Notes under the pieces: model-generated
What the model was told of the DNA's origin: nothing
The model's input: only the letters and a program-made list of their open reading frames with translations
The model's database searches: none
Translations under genes and position numbers: made by a program
Source: Gymnopus androsaceus JB14
Lineage: Eukaryota; Basidiomycota; Agaricomycetes; Agaricales; Omphalotaceae
NCBI GenBank assembly: GCA_009733575.1
Contig: ML769632.1
Location: 36,864-100,863, forward strand
Direction: 5' to 3'
DNA length: 64,000 bases
Shown here: one piece after another, positions 20,372-31,429 of the stretch
How positions within the stretch are numbered: the stretch's first letter is position 1
Layout of the letters: each line of letters opens with the position of its first letter

Positions 20372-22085
20372 ATGCATATAGGGCATTTCGGCCTCGGAGA
20401 GTTGGCAAGTACTAATTCGTGCAACGTCCCAGTCAAATCATCACATTGTCTCTCCAACAGCGAAGAGAAAAACGCACAGATCGAAAAAGCATCGAAACAA
20501 CGCAAAGACGACCCGAATGTTCACTCCCCAGACAATCCGCCAACCGTCAGCGGAAACCAATGGAAGAATCGCAGGCTTTTTGCAGCGAGAGTTTGTGTAG
20601 TTTTCATCGCTGTTATGTATTTCACTTGGATTGCTGCTCGGCACGGACTTGTGAATATTAAAAAGATAACAGCGGTACGGCTTCAATTTGAATCTAAACA
20701 TCAATGCTGACGAGTCTCAGCTTCTAGCCTGTTACTTCAAACCTCCGACCGTTACCTCTTGTACTGTTTGCAGAATCAGACTCATCCGTCTGGTCCTGTA
20801 GACCACATTCTGCAATTGATGGAGCCTCCGGCTCGGTTAGCACACAGCTCTTTCAGCTACCCACTGATTCCAATGGCCTTTTCCTCACTTCTGAAGGGGC
20901 TTCGGTCAACGGTAATATCAAAGTGGAAGTAGCTGATGAGCCTGCGTGTCGGGGCTCCGGGAACATGCTCTTTGTCAATGTCTCCACTTACCACAACAGC
21001 GGCGCTCCGTTAAACAGCGAATTTGCACCCCGAATCTGCGGAATGAACTCTCCGGTAGACGGATTTTATGGGGTCGGGGTGTTCGATGTAAGTCATTCGT
21101 TCTGTTGTTATTTTCAATTACCCACTTCAAAATCATAGGCGGTCTCGCCATACGATGCTGAGCATAAAGTCTCGGAAACACCAACAAATATTACAATCAC
21201 CCTTCCTCGTACAGTGAATGGTGACCCGCTTGTCATCAGCAACTTTATCGTCAGTATGGGCGCGTTCTCTCAACAAATCGGTAATCTTTCGTCCGTACAC
21301 TTCGAGTTTATCTGAGTAGCAAGACTGTCCAAGTGGAGGCGAGTACTATTTCTGTGGTATTTCTTGTTCTAACTTCTGAATTCATAGGCCCTTTCTGCAG
21401 ATCATGCAGTCATACGAACCAATGAGAGCCCTATCGAGGGTGAATTTGAGGTGACGGATACACTCGAGCTTGACACTGCTAATGCACCAATACGGGTCGG
21501 CGTGAAGATGGTTAACGACAGAGGACGTTTCACGCGATTGAAAATGACAACCTCAAACAGGTCAATATTTCATGAACGGTTTATATTCGCTAGATTCCTA
21601 ACATATTCTACTTAGTCCTATCACTGTTGATCTCGAATTAACTGGATCCAAAGATTACAACGAATTTGCCAGTGGGAGGTTCTCTATCGAGGCCAAGTCG
21701 ACCAATGCCCAGGTCGTAATCCGACATCTCTCCGCTTCCGTTGGGTCTACCGTCATGCTCAATGCTGAGACGACAAATGCACCTATGGATGTACAGATGC
21801 ATCCAACCTATGAAGGGTCGTTTGCGCTCAAAACTACCAATGCCAAACACAATGATGTCGACTGTTTGAGTTGTAAAGATACCAATGACCCAGAGGGCCA
21901 TGGCCGAAGTCGAAAGATAACGTTGAAGCAGATTCAGGGAGGGCAACTCGCGTCGGGGTACGTATATTGGGGAGAAGGATACGATGGGAGGCACAGAGGG
22001 GAGATTAGAATGGAGACGACAAACAAGGACATGCCGCTGACTGTGTCATCAGCAAAAGTGCACTCAGCATGTAGTGCCTTGTGAG
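20372..22085 (+). pseudogene. Gene A copy 1: membrane-anchored beta-repeat surface protein, disrupted
   Basis: The N-terminal exon (start chosen at 20372, MHIGHFG) has a basic stretch and one membrane helix, RVCVVFIAVMYFTWIAA, so a type II membrane topology is likely. Downstream exons read SGSVSTQLFQLPTDSNGLF and VADEPACRGSGNMLFVNV, then, over an intron at 21089-21138, PTNITITLPRTVNGDPLVIS and IGNLSSVHFE. TANAPIRVGVKM and SIEAKSTNAQVVI follow (intron 21561-21615), then AETTNAPMDVQMHPTYEGSF, GYVYWGEG and METTNKDMPLTV. The repeated 'TTNAP' blades belong to a family common in Agaricomycetes whose ectodomain resembles DUF4097/DUF7330 beta-helices; the exact name is uncertain and function unknown. 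A four-base loss near 21313 against the 40.6-kb copy shifts the frame, so this copy is probably not functional. Confidence 0.65.
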
Positions 22086-22205
22086 ATTTGGAGCTCGTAC
22101 AGGGAGCTACAAGGGCCCGCAAGGGGACAATGGGATATGCAAGGTATCGCAAGGATCCGGCTCACTTACAAGGTGCAACAAGGCATTACAAGGGAACTGG
22201 CATTT
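22053..22205. mobile_element. Word-repeat remnant, TACAAGG type
   Basis: CATCAGCAAAAGTGCACTCAGC starts at 22050 and is followed by TACAAGG, GCAAGG and CAAGGTATCGCAAGG words. The same start and words occur, inverted, at 45890-46105. It overlaps the end of gene A, whose last codons it may supply. No right end is visible. Confidence 0.45.
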
Positions 22206-22293
22206 TTAAAACTACACGCAATTTAGACTAGTATACTAATGTAAAGGGAGCATTCCGAAATCAAAGTAATTATTAAACATCTAGTGCAAGAGA

Positions 22294-24840
22294 TCAATAC
22301 TCGGCAAAACCTTCATAAACCTCCTCATTAGCATTGTCATCCTCACCATCTTCCGGCCCAAGCTCATCCTCATCCACTTTGTCATTGTCCGTTTCGTTAT
22401 TGCTGCCCTCTTCCTCCTCTGACTCTTCTTCTCCATCTTCACCATCACCATCCTCCTGATATGTGCCTTCATGCTTGTTAGACTCACCACTTGACTCCAA
22501 AATGTCATTTGATTTTTCAAATACACAAGTTGCATCCAAGGTTGAACCAAGATGTCTGATACCACCGCCACGGAACCGCATAAACATATCATGATCCGGC
22601 CACCTTTAGAAAGATCAGAAATTGAAGAGAAATAATAATAAATTGATGTACATGTTAACATAGTAACGAAAGTAGTCCATATCTTTGTCTCGCTCCTGAT
22701 GGGCAATAGAAGAGCCAACCAAGAACTGATCTGTTACACCAAATGCAAACGCAGGCTCATTATGGCATCCATGGATGACATTGCTGGGATCAAGGAATCC
22801 AAATGCTTCAGGATTGTTGGCATTGATAAATCCAAGCTTGGGCATTCGTTTGGCGTGAATTCCATATTGTCGCAGTTCCGGAGCTGGAGAAAACCAGTGA
22901 ACAAATAGGAAATCCATCTTTTGAGGACTCATTGAGATTGAGGAGGGACCAGAATGAACAACGTTTGCATGAAAAGCCCCAATAATTCGTGCAAACCAGT
23001 ACGGGTGGTCAGCACGTACATCTGCATTTTCATTGCCTGAGAGTGTCATAACATCGGCACGAGTATGAGGGTTGCAAGAGTCCTGGTTGCAACGCATATC
23101 GTACATTGTATAGTTGAACCAAATGACCTTGTGACAATATATACAATTTTGCTGAAAGGTGATGGTGGCCCGCTCATCCTCCAAAAAGTCTTGTTCATTT
23201 TGAGGAATGCCAAGGAGCCGTTCAAGAAGGTGAACTTTGAGTTTTGGCAAAAAGTCCTATGCAGGATGTCAATGCACTGAACAATCAAATCAAATAATCA
23301 AACATACTATTACCGCAGGATCATCCTGAAGATCACCCAGCCAGGTAGTGAGATTCTCAAAATGACGCAAGCTAGAGGACATATGGTAGCAGGCAGTTGG
23401 ATCGGTGAATGGAAGAGGATCTGAGTTGGCTAACGATAGTGATGGTTTCTGGGCCCTAGAACGAGTGATCCGACTGTGTGTTTTTGGTCCCTGTTTTATG
23501 AGTTTGCAAAGAATGTGCGCATGACATTCATGACGTGCAATCTGGAATGAAAATTGAATCTTGTTTGTTCAAGCATACAAATGCTTGACGTGACGGTGCT
23601 CAAGCTCTCCCTGTTTTGGGAATCACAAAATTGAAATATATGTAAGAAATATTCATACTGATTGTGTGCTATATGAATCAGTGGTCCCAAATGTTCGTAT
23701 GGTCCATGGGTAGTCTCCGAGGGCATGAAACTTGTAAGTGTTGATGTTTAGTACCTTCTTCTTTGGGAAAGAGGTTTGCATAGACTGTGGCTGTTGAGTG
23801 GCAGTTGATTTAGCCTTGGCTGCTCGGCATCTAGTAGCAGCAGCAACTTCACGGGAAAGTAATCGAGTGTCGAATTCGTTGGCAGTCTTGCTAGCGAATG
23901 CGCGGAAGAGGCGACTGAGCTCCTTGGTTGCAACCTCGAACAATGCTAGCGTCAGTTCAGTGTGAAGCCACAATTTTGCATATGCATGCCAGGTTGCCAT
24001 CTGAGCTAATAGATCCTGTACAAGCCGGTCTATTTCTGGGGACTTGGAAGAAAAAAGACCCTCGAAACATGTCAGAGCACACTACAAAGAAATCGAAGAA
24101 GTTAGTTACTATATTCAGACAACCAAAAAAGCGTACCTGAAGAAGGTCTTCAAAATCTCTGGCACCAAGCTTCTTCATCTCCAATACATTATTTACAAAC
24201 CGACGGATCGTACTACGGCCAAATGTTGGTATTTTTCGAAACCTGAAATGAGCAATTTAGAATCAAAAACAAAGGAGATTTCAGCAACGAACCTTTCATT
24301 GAGCTCCTGAACAGTATCTTTGCCCATAGCATGACACATTCAAATCAGGTGTGTAAAAAGATCCTTGAAAACACCGAGTTCGACTTCATGCATCAAGTCA
24401 ACAACAAAGAGCTGGAAATAATTAAATCCAAGCTCTTCGAAAGCTTCCGAGAATGCATTCTAACAACAATATCAGTCAAATACCAATCAAAAAAAGGAAT
24501 CGCATACCTGTATTGCAGTTGATGAGTCTGGTCTGAGGAGATCTTCAACAATGGTGCCATTAATGGGCTTTCCATGCTTGAAAAACTTCTTCCTAGCTTT
24601 CTCAACGAGCTTCCGGCGTGCTTTGCTGTCCAAACGTCGTAAAATTTCACGATTCTTCATGTCATTCTGAGTCCCAAGCTTGTGCACCTGGTCTTTTGAA
24701 ATATTACACCGAGGGCAGAGATGGGTTCCCATGTTCTTAATACTAGCGAGAAGGACCCTGAAGCAAACAATTAGAAATAAAAATATGAACTAAAATCAAG
24801 GATAACTTACTTTTCTGGATAGTCCGCAGAATACGTGCGG
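22294..24840 (-). pseudogene. Plavaka-type (CACTA-like) transposase, C-terminal part
   Basis: Minus-strand exons read in order: TYSADYPEK joined over an intron to VLLASIKNMGTHLCPRC, the family's conserved zinc-finger block, with DLLRPDSS after it. The exon ending VVDLMHEVELGVFKDLF..LI contains an in-frame stop. WHAYAKLWLHTELTLALFE, TYKFHALGDYPWTIRTFGTTDSYSTQ and ELEHRHVK follow, the last carrying the conserved Glu. DFLPKLKVHLLERLLG, NCIYCHKVIWFNYTMYD, WPDHDMFMRFRGGGIRHLGS and a Glu/Asp-rich tail complete the protein, stop at 22294. The order and wording match basidiomycete Plavaka transposases. The N-terminal half is missing here: at 24840 sequence switches abruptly to a gene A duplicate. The N-terminus lies at 42678-43811 in the same orientation. 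Confidence 0.85.
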
Positions 24841-25998
24841 GGCTGTTCGATGTAAGTCATTTGTTCTGTTGTTATTTCCAATTACCCACTTCAAAAATCA
24901 TAGGCGGTCTCGCCATACGATGCTGAGCATAAAGTCTCGAAACACCAACAAATATTACAATCACCCTTCCTCGTACAGGAATGGTGACCGCTTGTCATCA
25001 GCAACTTTATCGTCAGTATGGGCGCGTTCTCTCAACAAATCGTAATCTTTCGTCCGTACACTTCGAGCATTTATCTGAGTAGCAAGACTGTCCAAGTGGG
25101 GCGAGTACTATTTCTTGTGGTATTTCTTGTTCTAACTTCTGAATTCATAGGCCCTTTCTGCAGATCATGCAGTCATACGAACCAATGAGAGCCCTATCGA
25201 GGGTGAATTTGAGGTGACGGATACACTCGAGCTTGACACTGCTAATGCACCAATACGGGTCGGCGTGAAGATGGTTAACGACAGAGGACTTTTCACGCGA
25301 TTGAAAATGACAACCTCAAACAGGTCAATATTTCATGAACGGTTTATATTCACTAGATTCCTAACATATTCTACTTAGTCCATCACTGCTGATCTCGAAT
25401 TAACTGGATCCAAAGATTACAACGAATTTGCCAGTGGGAGGTTCTCTATCGAGGCCAAGTCGACCAATGCCCAGGTCGTAATCCGACATCTCTCCGCTTC
25501 CGTTGGGTCTACCGTCATGCTCAATGCTGAGACGACAAATGCACCTATGGTGTACAGATGCATCCAACCTATGAAAGGTCGTTTGCGCTCAAAACTACCA
25601 ATGCCAAACACATATGTCGACTGTTTGAGTTGTAAAGATACCAATGACCCAGAGGGCCATGGCCGAAGTCGAAAGATAACGTTGAAGCAGATTCAGGGAG
25701 GGCAACTCGCGTCGGGGTACGTATATTGGGGAGAAGGATACGATGGGAGGCACAGAGGGGAGATTAGAATGGAGACGACAAACAAGGACATGCCGCTGAC
25801 TGTGTCATCAGCAAAAGTGCACTCAGCATGTAGTGCCTTTGTGAGATTTGGAGCTCGTACAGGGAGCTACAAGGCCGCAAGGGACAATGGGATATGCAAG
25901 GTATCGCAAGGATCCGGGCTCACTTACAAGGTGCAACAAGGCATTACAAGGGAACTGGCATTTTTAAAATACACGCAATTTAGTAGTATACTAATGTA
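24841..25998 (+). pseudogene. Gene A copy 2, 3' half
   Basis: It carries the exon after FYGVG.FD onward: PTNITITLP, VIRTNESPIEGEFEVTD, TANAPIRVGVKM, SIEAKSTNAQVV and GYVYWGEG. Single-base losses (for example in AGGAATGGTGACCGC and CCTATGGTGTAC against copy 1) shift the frame several times. It cannot encode the full ectodomain. Confidence 0.75.
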
Positions 25999-26822
25999 AA
26001 GGGGAGCATTCCGAAATCAAATATTATTAAACATCTAGTGCAAGAGATCAATACTCGGCAAACCTCATAAACCTCCTCATTAGCATTGATCCCCATCAAG
26101 TTTTGACCACATTTGAACCATTTCCCCAAGCTCTATACCACAAAGTAGCCCTTCACGAATGCCAAAATTTGAATGTTGAATGCATTCGAGGTTTTTGAGC
26201 CTATTTTGGCCACTAGGGCATGGGGAAATGGTCAAAATGCAGTCAAAACTTGATGGAGATGTAGCTCAACTATTTCTCTATCAAATTGCATACTATTTAG
26301 ACTTTTTCTAACCAGAATTTCAGTGGCTATTTGATGAAAAAGCTAACATTCACCTAAACATTTGTGCCCATGTCTGCTCTCTAGAGATACCATTTGGACA
26401 CTGTACCCTCAGTTTGTTCTTAAGTATATTAGCATCCATAAGCTATGGTACATCTCATTCATGATTTCTGCTTCTGAATAATATGATACATTAATATAGT
26501 ATCATATGTCCTACTTTGACTGGTCAAAGCAAGACTGCAAGTACTTACATGGGAGCCAGGACTCAGAAGTGTAGTGAGGTCCTAAGGAGACTGTAATGTA
26601 TACAAGAGATGTATACTGACAGTTAGTGTGAGATATACTCATTTTGAAACTTCCAGAGTACCAAAAGTGGTCAAAATAGGTTAATATTTGGGGTGTCAAA
26701 ATTTGTTTTGGCTGGAGGGCTGGACTAACTACTTAACCCAGACCCGGTTGGGCGCTAAATTCTTTGAACCCCCTTGTGCATTATTTGAATATCTCACTAA
26801 AATTGTCGGCGAAAGTGCCACG

Positions 26823-27534
26823 ATGCATATAGGGCATTTCGGCCTCGGAGAGTTGGCAAGTACTAATTCGTGCAACGTCCCAGTCAAATCATCACATTGT
26901 CTCTCCAACAGCAAAGAGAAAAACGCACAGATCGAAAAAGCATCGAAACAACGCAAAGACGACCCGAATGTTCACTCCCCAGACAATCCACCAACCGTCA
27001 GCGGAAACCAATGGAAGAATCGCAGGCTTTTTGCAGCGAGAGTTTGTGTAGTTCTCATCGCTGTTATGTATTTCACTTGGATTGCTGCTCGGCACGGACT
27101 TGTGAATATTAAAAAGATAACAGCGGTACGGCTTCAATTTGAATCTAAACATCAATGCTGACGAGTCTCAGGCTTCTAGCCTGTTACTTCAAACCTCCGA
27201 CCGTTACCTCTTGTACTGTTTGCAGAATCAGACTCATCCGTCTGGTCCTGTAAACCACATTCTGCAATTGATGGAGCCTCCGGCTCGGTTAGCACACAGC
27301 TCTTTCAGCTACCCACTGATTCCAATGGCCTTTTCCTCACTTCTGAAGAGGCTTCGGTCAACGGTAATATCAAAGTGGAAGTAGCTGATGAGCCTGCGTG
27401 TCGGGGCTCCGGGAACATGCTCTTTGTCAATGTCTCCACTTACCACAACAGCGGCGCTCCGTTAAACAGCGAATTTGCACCCCGAATCTGCGGAATGAAC
27501 TCTCCGGTAGACGGATTTTATGGGTGCAACGAAT
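26823..27534 (+). pseudogene. Gene A copy 2, 5' half
   Basis: It is nearly identical to 20372-21072, including the membrane helix RVCVVLIAVMYFTWIAA and the exon ending SPVDGFYG. It stops at the duplication edge, where unrelated-looking sequence begins with TGCAACGAATC. Without the 3' half downstream it cannot make the protein. Confidence 0.8.
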
Positions 27535-29165
27535 CATCCATAGCAGGGAACGCACATAATTACATATATAATATTTTCTTGGAATGCTGCGTGTACATTA
27601 ACGAGTATTGAGATTTGGAAGAGATTGAATGGCATAAAACCAATGACGCGAGCGCAAGGTAATTAGGGTTGTGAGCAGGGTACAAAACTAATCGATCGTT
27701 TCATCTATTCAGATATCAGATACCCCGATAAGAGGGTACGATGGATACATCCGCTAGGCACGGGTAGACAGAATAAGAGCCATGTGCGAGTGGTAGGATT
27801 GAAGCCCAGACTTGCATTAAGCTTGCGAGCCCTGAGATATCGCACACGATAAGAAATATATTGTAGACGGTCAGGCCGGTTGTTGGGTCAGGAACGTAGT
27901 CTCACTGGGAGGAATAATAAAGGAATTGCGAAGCTCCGGAGAAATCGCATAGCCCGCTCATGTTCTAATAGCGCCAAATAACCTTCAGCAAATTCCGTCT
28001 ACACTCCATGTAAATCAATAAGGTGGTGGCGATGTCATGGTCTCATGACAATAAGCAAGCGCTGCAGCCTAACTGGACTGTAGTACGAAGGACTATAGTT
28101 AGTCCTTCGAAATGATGTAGGTTATCATGAATATTAAGATGAGTGAGATAACGATGTCATAGCGGTACACCGGTGCCATATTTAGACGGCGGACCGTCGT
28201 ATTCCGCGACATGGTCTGAAAGAGTAATATACCTCGACGGCATGTTAGCCTGCATGTTGAGTTAGGCATATCTATCCTTTGTTTGCGTATCCTCGCTGGC
28301 GGCCCACGTTTACGTATAAATGGTCACCGGTATGCAACAACTTCTACACAACGCTCAAAAGCTCAGACTCGTTTTGGGTTATGATAGTGCGTATACCGCA
28401 CGTATAATACTCTAATAGAACATCCCTCTGTGCGCAAACATAATTCATCAATTGACGAATCAGTAACTCATTCCACGCTCTATCTCCTCGAGTAGGTTCT
28501 CCAAAATCAATACCAACGACTGCGCATATATGTATAGTGCTGCCGCTGTACACTGATATCGAAGGACTCTCAGAAATACGCAAATACAGACTGGTCGTTC
28601 CCAAGCGGACCGCGATGAGGGTCTAGAGGCCTAGTTAGTCTGTTGATACGACTCCGTATGCTTAGAAATATCTTTGACTCGCGGTTGGAATTGTGTGCAA
28701 TTGTCCAATTTTTGAACGGCAGATACGACCTTATGCAGTGCAAGAGGTGTAGTGGAATACCTCGATGCTATCAGGTGTCGTGATAAAGGCCACCGATTGA
28801 CATTTGTTCTTGGTCCCAAGCGAAGGTCTGTGAGGCAATGTCGACCATTGACGTTCTACGAGCGCCATACGAGAGCGAAGGAGAGAGGTCAGATTCGGCA
28901 GGAATAACCTGTGCACTTCATTGGTTGGCGCACTAGAGCCTCGATAGTAGCATGAGGTCGTCGCACTAAAGTGGTGCATCGTCTGGTTTTATAGCAGCGC
29001 GCCACGGACCTAATGTAGACGTCCTGATTGTTTTAAATAAATGAGGAGATAACGATGTCATGATACCAATTGTTCGGACGGACCTTGCGAGTAGAGTACT
29101 ATATTCGGTTTCTTTCCTTTCCTGTGACGGGTTCATAAAGTGGTCACCGGTTAATGCACTCTACA
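27535..29165 (-). pseudogene. Strongly diverged inverted copy of the four-helix membrane gene
   Basis: On the minus strand, 29165-28970 matches the promoter at 46107-46260: GTGACCA.TTTATGAACCCGT, ACATCGTTATCTCCTCATTT and GCTATAAAACCAGACGATGC. Downstream, CAATTGATGAATTATGTTT..ACGTGCGGTATACG (about 28455-28385) parallels CAATTGATGAATTGTTT..ACGTACGTATACC. GGAGTGTAGACGGAATTTG...GCGGGCTAT (about 28010-27930) parallels GGAGTGTGAGGAATTTG...GCGGGCTAT. The copy is full of small insertions and no frame of the protein survives. A second promoter-like block lies at 28345-28140. Confidence 0.55.
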
Positions 29166-30370
29166 CAGCAAGCGACATGGTCCTTTGTTTGTCTGCTCAT
29201 TGTCCTAATATCGCTCCCTCCTACTGAGCTCCCTCCTCATATCCGTATTCTCATTCTTCCCACATAATGATGGGGCTCGATAAGCCTACGAAGCGGTAGA
29301 TGTCTCGGAATCCTGAGTGTCTGCTATTCAAACGGTTTCTAATTCTGATATTCGACTCTGTGTCGGGGCATTCGCCGCATCAATGGGTTCATTGCGTACT
29401 GCGGTTTTGAGTATCATACAGCTCATACTTTGTATGACTATTCCTGCAGGCATTGCCGAGTAGCCTGTTATTTGAGCGCAAACGGACCGTCATGTCATAG
29501 AGGTTGGGATTCGATTCTAGAGTACCTCTCGGATGGTTAAGGTCGTTGCCTTTGACGTCTCAGCATTGAGCAGACGGTAGACCACGGAGCGAGAGATGTC
29601 GGTATTACGACCCTGGGCTCATAATTCATTCGCGTCCATATGGCTGCTCCGACTATGTATGTGATTATCGTCTAACATGAGGTCAGGAATTCATATGTCA
29701 GACAGAAATATGGTGCTTACAGTTGAAATTTTGAGAAAATCTTACGGAGTAGATAGGACTAACAGAGAAAGTAAATAATATATGGTTAGAGAAATTCCGC
29801 TCACACTATTATAGAATTCCATGTGTCACTTCACTATAAATGGACTGCAAGAGTATTTGGATCTGTACGTGACGCGAGAGATATGAATACATTTATCAAC
29901 TCGCATGTGTAAAAGTGCAGTACAATGTTCGCCTCCCATACCATGACTTGACGCTCGATACAACGGGATTGTGCGGGGCGAGGCTCAGCACGATGTCCAC
30001 ATGCTCGAGTGGTATACATCTCGCTCTGCACCTAACGTCACTGAATTCTCAAATCTACTCACTCGCGTGATTACGAGTGTTCATACATTGGTTTCTGATA
30101 TATGACTTGCAGTGATCTGAGCAGAAAGGGACTCACTTTTAGAATGATTCAGACATAGATAGTGATACCACGATCACCTACCAAACAGAAGTAAGATTAT
30201 TACCGTATCCCATGGGTCATTGCTTGCCTCGCCACTTATAGACCATGTCATTTGCATACATACAGGATATAAAGCTTACATTCCGGGCAGAGATACCGAT
30301 TTGTTGAGAGAACGCGCCCATAACTAGTAAATAGAAGTGTGCTGATGACGCGGGCCACCATTCACTGGTA

Positions 30371-30801
30371 AGGTACATCTCTCGCTAACGTCAGCTGACA
30401 TTGTCACACGGCTGTCACTTACCTGTATATAGTGAAAATCACTTTGAAAATTCAATACATAAAAATTCCGCACTCCCTAGAGCTTATTCCTTCCATGCAT
30501 TGCTTAAGATACCATATAAGTAGCTACAAACCACACCGGAAGTTATATGGATCGACATTGAGATAGATGATCCCAGCTTATTGCCAGAAACACTGTTTTA
30601 GGAACGCCTCTCCCAAATTTGTATGTCTGCTTGAAACCTTGGGTGCTACACCCTCCTAATGATATTTCAAAGGGATGCATGGCACGGATTTATGCGGCAG
30701 GTTTGGGTTATTATTTGAGCTAATTATCAAGAGAATCTCACTATATTAAGATGTCACACATGATGCACGTGATGTTAGCGAGAGATGGATGATCTCTACC
30801 T
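30371..30801. mobile_element. 431-bp MITE with TA target duplication (first appearance)
   Basis: The ends AGGTACATCTCTCGCTAAC and, inverted, AGGTAGAGATCATCCATCTCTCGCTAAC are flanked by TA. Copies 1 and 2 of gene A carry an uninterrupted site here (CTCGTACAG), so this is a clean insertion present in one copy only. The interior shows no coding sequence. Confidence 0.75.
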
Positions 30802-30943
30802 TACGAGGAAGGGTGATTGTAATATTTGTTTGTGTTTCCGAGGCTTTATGCTCAGCATCGTAAGGCGAGACCGCCTATGATTTTGAAGTGGGTAATTGGA
30901 AATAACAACAGAACAAATGACTTACATCGAACACCCCGGATCG

Positions 30944-30968
30944 NNNNNNNNNNNNNNNNNNNNNNNNN
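30944..30968. other. Assembly gap (25 N)
   Basis: Twenty-five N bases. About 590 bp on the left (30351-30943) is repeated on the right (30971-31556) with only a few small differences, so the gap probably marks two overlapping contig ends that were not merged. Confidence 0.95.
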
Positions 30969-30985
30969 TGCCACCATTCACTGTA

Positions 30986-31416
30986 AGGTACATCTCTCGC
31001 TAACGTCAGCTGACATTGTCACACGGCTGTCACTTACCTGTATATAGTGAAAATCACTTTGAAAATTCAATACATAACATTCCGCACTCCCTAGAGCTTA
31101 TTCCTTCCATGCATTGCTTAAGATACCATATAAGTAGCTACAAACCACCACCGGAAGTTATATGGATCGACATTGAGATAGATGATCCCAGCTTATTGCC
31201 AGAAACACTGTTTTAGGAACGCCTCTCCCAAATTTGTATGTCTGCTTGAAACCTTGGGTGCTACACCCTCCTAATGATATTTCAAAGGGATGCATGGCAC
31301 GGATTTATGCGGCAGGTTTGGGTTATTATTTGAGCTAATTATCAAGAGAATCTCACTATATTAAGATGTCACACATGATGCACGTGATGTTAGCGAGAGA
31401 TGGATGATCTCTACCT
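30986..31416. mobile_element. 431-bp MITE, second appearance right of the gap
   Basis: The same element and the same TA-flanked insertion point as 30371-30801. Because the flanks are also the same gene A sequence, this is most likely the same physical copy represented twice around the N-gap. Confidence 0.75.
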
Positions 31417-31429
31417 TACGAGGAAGGGT

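Larger units (their letters stand above)
14215..21200 (+). repeat. Left arm of a large inverted duplication
   Basis: Read on the minus strand, about 40625 down to 31430 follows this interval in the same order. Shared landmarks include CGTAAATATACGCTACGTATAACG (14360s against 40490s), GGAAATCCGATGGCAATAGC (15317 against 39325), GTCAGTCAATTA (16771 against 37105), the GAGTGCTCTGG array, the TTAGGG-rich palindrome, and the gene A transmembrane exon. Non-coding parts differ strongly; the gene A exons are nearly identical. Confidence 0.85.
24841..27534 (+). repeat. Circularly permuted duplicate of 19641-22336
   Basis: 24841-26088 matches 21078-22336, then without a break 26087-27534 matches 19641-21072. 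The join shares TTG between the two source ends (CATTG|TCATCC and GGTTG|ATCCCC give CATTGATCCCC). The two halves therefore appear in swapped order, as expected of a circle opened inside gene A. Small deletions, mostly single bases, are scattered through the first half. Confidence 0.85.
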
